DNA of 6,340 nt from Actinomycetota bacterium (GTDB lineage: Bacteria > Actinomycetota > Thermoleophilia > Solirubrobacterales > 70-9), in assembly GCA_005884985.1 (NCBI GenBank), contig VAYK01000055.1, forward strand, positions 1-6,340. The letters run 5' to 3'. The notes under the pieces are model-generated. The model had not been told where the DNA came from. It worked only from the letters and a program-made list of their open reading frames with translations, and did not search any database. Positions 1-5,394 of this stretch are shown piece after piece. The first letter of the stretch is position 1. The number at the start of each line of letters is the position of its first letter. The translations under genes and the position numbers were made by a program.

Positions 1-445
1 CGGAGCCTCCGGGGTGGCGGCGCTGATCGCCTCGGGCCTGGTCCTCTACGACACCAACACGAGCGCGTTCGAGATCTCCCCCCTGGTCGTGATCCTCGCC
101 GGGCTTGTGATGGGCGGCTTCCTCGCCTTCGCAGTCCAGCGGACGATCCGCGCCCGCCGTCTGCCGGCGCGCACCGGCTGGGAGGAGATGGTCGGTGCCG
201 TGGGCGAGGTGCGCGACCCCCTCGACCCGATCGGCCAGATCTTCGTCGAGGGAGCCTTATGGAGAGCCGAGCTGGCGCCCCGGCATGACGGGCCCGGCCA
301 TGCTGCGGCCGAACCGGCGGGAGATGGGCGGGCTATCGAGCGCGGCAGTAGAGTGCGGGTCGAGTCGGTGGAGGGGCTGACCCTCCGCGTCCGACCGCTC
401 GAGGGCGAGCCGGACGCCGCGGAGGACGCGGCCACGGCGACGTAA
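1..445 (+). CDS. NfeD family membrane protein, C-terminal part (5' end outside window)
   Basis: The frame is open from the first base to TAA at 443-445, giving 147 visible residues, so the gene starts upstream and the GTG at 14 is just an internal valine codon. The visible part begins inside a hydrophobic stretch (VAALIASGLVLYD). A clear membrane segment follows (PLVVILAGLVMGGFLAFAV), then a basic RTIRARR stop-transfer patch. The last ~85 residues form an OB-fold-like NfeD domain, with the family pattern GxxGEVRDPLDPIGQIFVEG, then ALWRAE, and finally GSRVRVESVEGLTLRVRP. NfeD proteins are membrane partners of stomatin/slipin proteins; long forms carry an N-terminal ClpP-like serine protease that would lie off the window. 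The next gene is a slipin, the usual neighbour. The tail after LRVRP is short, acidic and Ala-rich. The family assignment is firm; whether this is the long protease form cannot be seen. Confidence 0.9.
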   Translation, partial: GASGVAALIASGLVLYDTNTSAFEISPLVVILAGLVMGGFLAFAVQRTIRARRLPARTGWEEMVGAVGEVRDPLDPIGQIFVEGALWRAELAPRHDGPGHAAAEPAGDGRAIERGSRVRVESVEGLTLRVRPLEGEPDAAEDAATAT

Positions 446-490
446 GCGCTCGCTTCGTCGATCAGGATCCTGCGCGAATATGAGCGCGGC
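446..490 (+). other. Start-less 5' codons of the slipin (conserved but without a start codon)
   Basis: Directly after the NfeD TAA, in the same reading frame, the 15 codons read [15 protein letters not shown] and continue without a break into GVIFRLGRL of the slipin. The [17 protein letters not shown] string is the conserved start of the SPFH region in slipins. It normally follows a short N-terminal hydrophobic segment. Here none of these codons is ATG, GTG or TTG, and the other two frames carry no hydrophobic segment. The first canonical start is GTG 491, inside the conserved motif. CTG 470 is the only common near-cognate codon; it has AGGA only 2 bases upstream, which is too close for a good ribosome-binding site. 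Confidence 0.7.
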
Positions 491-1204
491 GTGATCTTCC
501 GGCTGGGGCGCCTGATCGCCCAGAAGGGCCCGGGCCTGATCCTGCTGATCCCGATCATCGACCGGATGGTCAGGGTCGATCTGCGAACGGTCACCCTGAC
601 GGTGCCGCCGCAGGAGGTGATCACCAAGGACAACGTCACGGTGCGCGTCAACGCGGTTGCCTACTTCCGGGTCATAGACCCGAACCGGGCGATCACCGAG
701 GTCGAGAACTTCCTCATCGCCACCTCCCAGATCTCGCAGACGACGCTGCGCTCGGTGCTGGGCAAGGCCGAGCTCGACGCCCTGCTCTCGGAGCGCGAGC
801 GACTCAACATCGAGCTGCAGCAGATCATCGACGAGCAGACCGAGCCATGGGGCGTGAAGGTGAGCACGGTGGAGGTCAAGGATGTCGAGCTACCAGCCGA
901 CATGCAGCGGGCGATCGCCCGCCAGGCCGAGGCCGAGCGGGAGCGGCGGGCGAAGATCATCTCCGCCGATGGCGAGTTCCAGGCGGCGGAGAAGCTCTCG
1001 CAGGCGGCGGAGATCTTTAGTCGCCACCCGGCAACGCTTCAGCTCCGTTACCTGCAGACGTTGCTCGACATCGGCGTGAACCAGAACTCGACGATCATCT
1101 TTCCGCTGCCGCTCGACATGGTGAAGCCCTTCCTGGGCTTGGAGGCGTCCGACGGCCAGCAAGGGAGCGGGAGCCGGAGCCCCGAGGGCACTGAGCGCTC
1201 CTGA
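491..1204 (+). CDS. Slipin / stomatin-like SPFH protein, apparently lacking its membrane anchor
   Basis: Slipins form oligomeric scaffolds on the cytoplasmic membrane and usually act with an NfeD partner, which is the gene upstream. The 237 residues from GTG 491 begin inside the conserved motif (VIFRLGRL). They run through [55 protein letters not shown], a [18 protein letters not shown] helix and [20 protein letters not shown]. An Ala/Glu/Arg-rich coiled coil follows ([17 protein letters not shown]). The C-terminal oligomerisation region contains LQLRYLQTL and [11 protein letters not shown], and the last ~20 residues are Gly/Ser-rich and unconserved. Full-length slipins are about 250-260 residues with an N-terminal hydrophobic segment, absent here. 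GTG 491 has only a weak GAG at 482-484. Family membership is very clear; the start is not. The gene may be N-terminally deleted, read through from NfeD, or affected by a sequence error. Its end overlaps the next gene. Confidence 0.85.
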   Translation: MIFRLGRLIAQKGPGLILLIPIIDRMVRVDLRTVTLTVPPQEVITKDNVTVRVNAVAYFRVIDPNRAITEVENFLIATSQISQTTLRSVLGKAELDALLSERERLNIELQQIIDEQTEPWGVKVSTVEVKDVELPADMQRAIARQAEAERERRAKIISADGEFQAAEKLSQAAEIFSRHPATLQLRYLQTLLDIGVNQNSTIIFPLPLDMVKPFLGLEASDGQQGSGSRSPEGTERS

Positions 1205-2276
1205 GATCCGCATAGATCAACTCACCGGGCTGCGGGCGATTCTCGCGCCCGGGCGGGTCGAGCGGCCTGATGCCTTCGTCCCGGCGCCCATTGCGAGGCG
1301 GGAGGACGCGGCCGAGACCTGTCCCTTCTGCGAGGGCCGCGAGGACCGCACGCCGCCCGAGGTCTGGGCGCACCGTCCGGCCGGCGGCGAGCCTGACTCG
1401 CCGGGCTGGACGGCGCGTGCCGTGCCAAATCTGTTCCCGGTGCTCGCCGCCGTCCCGGCGGACGAGCAACGAGCAACGAGCAACGAGCAACGAGTAAAAG
1501 CACCGGAGACGGGCCTGGCGAGCTCGGTCGACCCACTGCGCGCATCCACCAGGGCGGGCGAGCCGAGCCTGTTCGGCTCGCAGCGCGCCGAAGGCGCCCA
1601 CGAGGTGATCGTTCACTCCCCCGAGCACGCGACCTCGCTCGCGGAGCTCGACGAGGACCGCTTCGCGGGCGTGGTCGCGGCCTGGCGGCAGCGGATGCAC
1701 GCCCATGCCGAGGACGCCTCGTACGTCCACGTGATCGTCAACGAGGGCCCCGACGCGGGTGCCTCGCTCGAGCACTCCCACGCCCAGCTCTATGCGATGC
1801 GCTTCGTGCCCGCCGAGGTGGCCCGTGAGCGTGAGCGGGCCTCGGCTTACCACGAGCGGACGATGGGCGGGCACCTGCTGTCCGATGTGGCGACCGAGGA
1901 AGTGCGCCGCAAGGAGCGCCTGGTGGCGATCGACGACGAGGCGCTCCTGGTCTGCCCGTGGGCGTCGCGCTCCCCCTTCGAGCTGCGGGTCATTCCCCGA
2001 CACCCGGCGCCGGCGTTCGACGACGACGAGACCGGGACCGCGATGATCCGAACGGCCCTGCGGGCGCTCGCCGCGCTCTTCGGCTCGCCGCCGCAGCTCA
2101 ACCTCTGGGTGCGGACCGCCCCCCACGGTACGGACGAGTTTTGCTGGCACGTCGACATCCTGCCCCGGGTAACGGTCCGCGCCGGCTTCGAGCTCGGCAC
2201 CGGGGTCGAGGTCAACATCTACCCGCCGGAGCGCGCCGCGGCCGACCTGCGCGACGCCCTGGGCGACGATCACTAG
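1191..2276 (+). CDS. GalT-like nucleotidylyltransferase (HIT superfamily), probable CTG start
   Basis: This resembles galactose-1-phosphate uridylyltransferase and related nucleotidyl or phosphorylase enzymes, which move a nucleoside monophosphate to or from a sugar 1-phosphate through a histidine intermediate. From CTG 1191 the product is 361 residues, close to E. coli GalT (about 348). In order: [17 protein letters not shown] near the N-terminus; CPFC (C44, C47) followed by [43 protein letters not shown] (H146); YVHVIVNEG; the HxHxQ active site EHSHAQLYA (H195, H197, Q199); [41 protein letters not shown]. By analogy with GalT, C44, C47, H146 and H195 would bind metal and H197 would be the nucleophile. 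The frame is open from 1125 but has no ATG/GTG/TTG before GTG 1422, which would delete the CxxC region. CTG 1191 has GGAG at 1176-1179, 11 bases upstream. The true substrate is unknown. A 7-base repeat encodes residues 92-102. Confidence 0.82.
   Translation: MSAPEIRIDQLTGLRAILAPGRVERPDAFVPAPIARREDAAETCPFCEGREDRTPPEVWAHRPAGGEPDSPGWTARAVPNLFPVLAAVPADEQRATSNEQRVKAPETGLASSVDPLRASTRAGEPSLFGSQRAEGAHEVIVHSPEHATSLAELDEDRFAGVVAAWRQRMHAHAEDASYVHVIVNEGPDAGASLEHSHAQLYAMRFVPAEVARERERASAYHERTMGGHLLSDVATEEVRRKERLVAIDDEALLVCPWASRSPFELRVIPRHPAPAFDDDETGTAMIRTALRALAALFGSPPQLNLWVRTAPHGTDEFCWHVDILPRVTVRAGFELGTGVEVNIYPPERAAADLRDALGDDH
1464..1498 (+). repeat. Heptanucleotide tandem repeat (GAGCAAC) inside the GalT-like gene
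   Basis: Four perfect adjacent copies of GAGCAAC occupy 1464-1491, followed by a degenerate fifth unit GAGTAAA at 1492-1498. In the gene's frame they read [12 protein letters not shown]. Because 7 is not a multiple of 3, every forward frame of the repeat gives the same seven-residue cycle (EQRATSN), and the reverse strand gives VARCSLL; none contains a stop. Gain or loss of one or two copies would therefore shift the downstream frame. The TAA in the degenerate unit (1495-1497) ends one alternative frame at once. The repeat lies in what appears to be a variable loop between the CxxC region and the [10 protein letters not shown] region. It is seen directly; its activity is not. Confidence 0.95.
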
Positions 2277-2288
2277 GCTGAGCTGCCG

Positions 2289-2966
2289 ATGAGCCCCCCG
2301 GTCGCCAGGCCCCTCCCCTGCTTCATCGCCGACTCCCCCCAGGAGGGAAGGCCCTATGGCCGCTGGGCCGAGCGGCTGACGGAGGAGTTCGCGAAGGCCT
2401 GCGAGCGGCACACGGCCGAGGCGGGCGCGCCGCTCGACCCCGAGACCATCAGGTGGTTTCCGGAGCGCGGCTGGGGCGGTCGGGTGTTCGTCCCGGTCAC
2501 GGGGCGGGCCGCCGAGCCGAGCGGGGGCGGCGAGTCGGAGGAGGGGCAGGCCTCCGGGCCGGTGCTGGTCGAATACTTCGGCCACGTCTCGTTCGCGCGG
2601 CCCGATGAGGGCGAGCCAGGCGAGCCGCGGGCGAGCGCCGCCTTCACAGACGTCACCGCCGAGGACAACCCGCAGTGGAAGATCGACCTCTCGGACGACG
2701 TGATCGGCGCCTGGCGGGCGGAGGGGGAGCGGGGCGGCGAGATCACGTTGGTCTGGGGCCTGCCGCTGGTGCGGGGCGCCGTCGCCGCCACCGCCGAGCT
2801 CGACGGCGAGGTTCTCGACCAGGCGCCCGTTCAGGACGGCCGGTTCACGCTGCTCGCCGTCGACGCCGTGCGCGGCTTCGGCGACGACCTCTACATGGAG
2901 GTGCGCCTCTGGGACCGCACCCTGCGCCAGATCGCCGCCGAGAGCCTCTACGACGAGGCCGAGTGA
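2289..2966 (+). CDS. Conserved-looking acidic protein of unknown function, between GalT-like and aldolase genes
   Basis: I do not recognise this 225-residue protein. ATG 2289 lies 12 bases after the GalT-like TAG, and the stop TGA at 2964-2966 is 25 bases before the preferred aldolase start, so the three genes are probably co-transcribed. There is no signal peptide or membrane segment, so it is likely cytoplasmic. The N-terminal ~60 residues look helical with an aromatic/basic run (SPQEGRPYGRWAERLTEEF, then IRWFPERGWGGRVFVPV). A low-complexity Gly/Ser/Glu linker lies at about residues 75-90. The C-terminal half alternates short strands and turns (VLVEYFGHVSFA, WKIDLSDDVIGAW, EITLVWGLPLV, DDLYMEVRLWDRTLRQ) and ends in acidic YDEAE. 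Cysteines are scarce and there is no obvious catalytic motif. Codon use matches its neighbours and the reading frame is intact, which supports a real gene. Its neighbours hint at a role in sugar metabolism, but no function should be assigned. Confidence 0.8.
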   Translation: MSPPVARPLPCFIADSPQEGRPYGRWAERLTEEFAKACERHTAEAGAPLDPETIRWFPERGWGGRVFVPVTGRAAEPSGGGESEEGQASGPVLVEYFGHVSFARPDEGEPGEPRASAAFTDVTAEDNPQWKIDLSDDVIGAWRAEGERGGEITLVWGLPLVRGAVAATAELDGEVLDQAPVQDGRFTLLAVDAVRGFGDDLYMEVRLWDRTLRQIAAESLYDEAE

Positions 2967-2978
2967 TGGATACCTTGC

Positions 2979-2983
2979 GAGGA
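2979..2983 (+). promoter_or_regulatory. Ribosome-binding site deciding the aldolase start
   Basis: GAGGA at 2979-2983 lies 8 bases before ATG 2992, a normal spacing. For the in-frame ATG at 2983 the same purine run would abut the start codon, leaving no spacer. This favours 2992, giving MEPADRLFILAFDHRGS at the N-terminus. The two choices differ by three residues. Confidence 0.6.
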
Positions 2984-2991
2984 TGAGCGCG

Positions 2992-3912
2992 ATGGAACCC
3001 GCAGACCGCCTCTTCATCCTCGCCTTCGACCACAGGGGCTCGTTCCAGAGCAAGTGGTTCGGGATCGGCGCGGAGCCGACGGACGAGGAGACCCTGCGGA
3101 TCGCCGACGGCAAGGAGTTGATCTTCCAGGGCCTCGAGCTGGCGCTCTCCAGGGGGGCTCATGCGGGCACCGCTGGCGGCCTGGTCGACGAGCAGTTCGG
3201 CGCTCCGAAGCGGATTCCCGACCGAATCAAGAAAGCGGGCATGAAGCTCGCGATGCCTGTCGAGAAGAGCGGTCAGGCGGAGTTCGACTTCGAGTACGGG
3301 GAGGAGTTCGGCGACCACATCGAGCGCTTCGACCCCGACTTCGTCAAGGTCCTCGTGCGCTACAACCCGGACGGCGATCCCGAGGTCAACCGCCGCCAGG
3401 CGGCCCGTCTGGTGGCGCTCTCGGTCTGGCTCGCCGGGCATGGGCGGAGCCTTCTGTTCGAGCTCTTGGTGCCGGCGGAGGATGAGCAACTCGCCTCCGT
3501 GGGCGGGGACGCGGAGCGCTACGACGCCGAGCTGCGCCCCAGGCTCATGGTTGGCGCGATCGCCGAGCTCCAGGACGCCGGCGTCGAGCCCGCGGTGTGG
3601 AAGATCGAGGGCCTCGAGCGGCGAGACGACTGCGAGCGGGTCGTCGCTCAGTGCCGCGCCGGCGGACGCGATCAGGTGGTCTGCGTGGTCCTCGGGCGCG
3701 GCGCCGAGCGCAGCCGGGTCGAGCGCTGGCTCACCAGTGGCGCCGGCGTCGATGGCTACGTTGGATTCGCGATCGGCCGCTCGATCTGGGGCGACCCGCT
3801 GACCGGATTCCTCGAAGGCGACCTGAGTCGCGACCAGGCGACCGAGCAGGTCGCCGACACCTTCGCGCACTTCGTCGAGGTGTACGAGGGCGCTACGTCC
3901 AGCGGCTCGTGA
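2992..3912 (+). CDS. Stand-alone DUF2090 (IolC C-terminal-type) aldolase, probable 2-deoxy-5-keto-gluconate-6-phosphate aldolase
   Basis: The 306-residue product matches the DUF2090 domain (PF09863), which occurs fused to the C-terminus of the IolC kinase in some bacteria and alone in others. The likely reaction is cleavage of 2-deoxy-5-keto-gluconate 6-phosphate to dihydroxyacetone phosphate and malonate semialdehyde in myo-inositol breakdown. Visible family motifs in order (numbered from ATG 2992): LAFDHRGSFQ (residues 11-20), GGLVDEQFGA (62-71), KLAMPVEKSGQAEFDFEYGE (85-104), FDPDFVKVLVRYNPDGD (113-129), LLFELLVP (154-161), ELRPRLMVGAIAELQDAGVE (180-199), WKIEGLERRDDC (203-214), CVVLGRG (231-237) and GFAIGRSIW (258-266). 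This resembles class I LacD-type aldolases: Lys204 in WKIEG is the candidate Schiff-base lysine and Glu157 in FELL its partner (inferred). No kinase domain is attached. An upstream in-frame ATG at 2983 would add three residues. The convergent dehydrogenase, acting on malonate semialdehyde, supports the assignment. The stop lies inside the dehydrogenase's 3' end. Confidence 0.85.
   Translation: MEPADRLFILAFDHRGSFQSKWFGIGAEPTDEETLRIADGKELIFQGLELALSRGAHAGTAGGLVDEQFGAPKRIPDRIKKAGMKLAMPVEKSGQAEFDFEYGEEFGDHIERFDPDFVKVLVRYNPDGDPEVNRRQAARLVALSVWLAGHGRSLLFELLVPAEDEQLASVGGDAERYDAELRPRLMVGAIAELQDAGVEPAVWKIEGLERRDDCERVVAQCRAGGRDQVVCVVLGRGAERSRVERWLTSGAGVDGYVGFAIGRSIWGDPLTGFLEGDLSRDQATEQVADTFAHFVEVYEGATSSGS
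3893..3912. other. 20-base tail-to-tail overlap of two convergent genes
   Basis: The aldolase stop (TGA 3910-3912, plus) lies beyond the dehydrogenase stop (TAG 3895-3893, minus), so the last codons of both genes share these bases. There is no intergenic space and no hairpin-plus-T-run terminator is visible here, so the two transcripts must overlap at their 3' ends. Confidence 0.9.
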
Positions 3913-5362
3913 CGACCTTCTTCTCGGTGAAGAACTCCACCCCGTCGCGGCCGGTGGCGTGGAGGTCGCCGTAGAACGAGCCGCGCCAGCCGGCGAACGG
4001 GAAGTAGGCGACCGGGGCCGGAACCGAGACATTCACCCCGATCATCCCTGCCTGCGCCTCGCGCACGAACTTGCGGGCCGCGCCGCCGTCTCGGGTGAAG
4101 ATCGCAGCGGCGTTTCCGAACTCCGAGGCGTTGATGGCCGCGATCGCCCGATCCAGGTCCTCGAGCCGCTCCACGGCCAGCACCGGGCCGAAGATCTCCT
4201 CCCGGGCGAGCGTCATCTCGGGAGCGACCTGGTCGAACACGGTGGGCCCCAGGAAGAAGCCCCCGCCTTGGCCCTGCCCCCGTCCGTCGACGCACAGCGT
4301 GGCCCCCTCTCGCTCGCCCAGCTCGATGTAACCGGTGATCCGCGCGAGCGCCTCCGGGGTGGTGACGGGGGTGATCGTGCCGTCGGCGTCCGTACCCGGC
4401 TCGTCGCCCGGGGCGACCCGGGCGTCGCGGGCCATGCGCGAGATCGCAGCGACCAGCTCGTCGCCGATCTCGCCCACTCCGACGGCCACCGAGCCGGCCA
4501 GGCAGCGCTGACCGGCATTGGAGAAGGCGGAGGCGAATACGGCCGGCACGGCGAGGTCGAGGTCGGCGTCGGGCATCACCACCAGATGGTTCTTGGCGCC
4601 GGCGAGCGCCTGGACCCGCTTGCCGCGCGACGCCGAGCGCTCATACACCTTGCCGGCAACCGGCGCGGAGCCCACGAACGACACCGCCCGTGTATGCGGG
4701 TGGTCGATCAGCCCCTCGACCGCCCGCTGCGCTCCATGGACGACGTTGAACACGCCGGCGGGGAAGCCGGCCTCCGCGAACAGCTCGGCCAGGCGGTTCG
4801 CGGTTAGCGGCGTCCGCTGCGAGGGCTTGAGCACGAACGTGTTGCCGGCCGCGATCGCCAGCGGCGCGAACCAGAGCGGGATCATGGCCGGGAAGTTGAA
4901 CGGGGTGATACCGCAGCACACCCCGAGTGGGAAGCGGTGCAGCGAGACGTCCACCCCGAGCGCGACCTGGTCGAGCGTCTCGCCCTTCATCAGCGTGGTC
5001 ATCCCGGCCGCCAGCTCGACCACCTCGATCCCGCGCCGCACCTCGCCGCGCGCCTCGTCGAGATGCTTGCCATTCTCCCGCGTCACCAGCTCGGCGAGCT
5101 GGTCGAGCTCGCGCTCGAGCAGCACTTGGAGGCCGAACATGCGCCGCGCGCGCCGGGTTACCGGCTCGTCCTGCCACGACTGGAACGCCCCGGCCGCGAC
5201 CATCACGGCCTGGTCGACCTCGGACGCCCCGGAGAGGGGCACGCGGCCCAGCACCTCGCCGGTCGCCGGATCGAGTACGTCGAGCCGCTCGTCGGTCTGG
5301 GCGTCGGCGGGCCGCCCGCCGACGAAGTTGTGGATCTCGCGCACGGTCTGTCGGGTCGCCAT
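3893..5362 (-). CDS. mmsA: CoA-acylating methylmalonate/malonate-semialdehyde dehydrogenase
   Basis: This 489-residue protein has the usual length of the MmsA/IolA branch of aldehyde dehydrogenases. It oxidises malonate or methylmalonate semialdehyde with NAD+ and CoA, releasing CO2 to give acetyl- or propionyl-CoA, and is cytoplasmic. Visible motifs (from the ATG at 5362): IHNFVGGRP near the N-terminus; GVCCGITPFNFPAMIPLWF with the oxyanion Asn156; FVLKPSQRTP with NAD-binding Lys179; AVSFVGSAPVAGKVY; VQALAGAKNHLVVMPDAD; and SNAGQRCLAGS with the catalytic Cys287. The GAKNH segment occupies the place of the general-base glutamate of hydrolytic ALDHs, as expected for a CoA-dependent member. EEIFGPVLAVERL and FPFAGWRGSFYGDLHATGRD complete the family pattern. 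An in-frame ATG at 5398 would add 12 residues and overlap the previous stop as ATGA, but a near-perfect ribosome-binding site precedes 5362. Motifs do not separate a valine role from an inositol role; the facing DUF2090 aldolase favours inositol (iolA). Confidence 0.95.
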   Translation of the reverse strand: MATRQTVREIHNFVGGRPADAQTDERLDVLDPATGEVLGRVPLSGASEVDQAVMVAAGAFQSWQDEPVTRRARRMFGLQVLLERELDQLAELVTRENGKHLDEARGEVRRGIEVVELAAGMTTLMKGETLDQVALGVDVSLHRFPLGVCCGITPFNFPAMIPLWFAPLAIAAGNTFVLKPSQRTPLTANRLAELFAEAGFPAGVFNVVHGAQRAVEGLIDHPHTRAVSFVGSAPVAGKVYERSASRGKRVQALAGAKNHLVVMPDADLDLAVPAVFASAFSNAGQRCLAGSVAVGVGEIGDELVAAISRMARDARVAPGDEPGTDADGTITPVTTPEALARITGYIELGEREGATLCVDGRGQGQGGGFFLGPTVFDQVAPEMTLAREEIFGPVLAVERLEDLDRAIAAINASEFGNAAAIFTRDGGAARKFVREAQAGMIGVNVSVPAPVAYFPFAGWRGSFYGDLHATGRDGVEFFTEKKVVTSRWT

Positions 5363-5369
5363 CAGCTCG

Positions 5370-5377
5370 TCACCTCC
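5370..5377 (-). promoter_or_regulatory. Strong Shine-Dalgarno site of the semialdehyde dehydrogenase
   Basis: On the minus strand these bases read GGAGGTGA, a near-full match to the 16S rRNA anti-Shine-Dalgarno sequence, 7 bases before the ATG at 5362-5360. It decides against the longer ATG at 5398 as the main start. Confidence 0.85.
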
Positions 5378-5394
5378 GCGGGTCTGGATACCCG

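Noticed and set aside
46..651. Minus-strand open frame spanning the NfeD-slipin junction
   Set aside because: I considered it because the junction is odd. The translation is Arg/Ser/Thr-rich with no motif, and both flanks are clearly coding on the plus strand.
1464..1498. Possible CRISPR or other spacer-repeat array
   Set aside because: The units are 7 bases long, directly adjacent and without spacers, so this is a simple tandem repeat.
2966..2986. Mini-ORF (MDTLRG) starting at an ATGA overlap with the unknown gene's stop
   Set aside because: It is six codons long with no supporting signal; the aldolase has its own ribosome-binding site just after.
1095..3113. Long minus-strand open frame (672 codons) opposite the GalT-like gene, the unknown gene and the start of the aldolase
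   Set aside because: It is antisense to three genes with family motifs, intact frames or matching codon use. Its translation is low-complexity Arg/Gly/Leu/Ala with no recognisable motif, typical of the stop-poor antisense frame in GC-rich DNA.
3880..3930. Possible bidirectional terminator between the convergent genes
   Set aside because: I could not find a GC hairpin followed by a T-run; the region is coding on both strands up to the overlapping stops.
2845..4032. Minus-strand open frame (395 codons) opposite the DUF2090 aldolase
   Set aside because: It lies wholly opposite strong coding sequence and has no family motifs; it is a GC-driven shadow.
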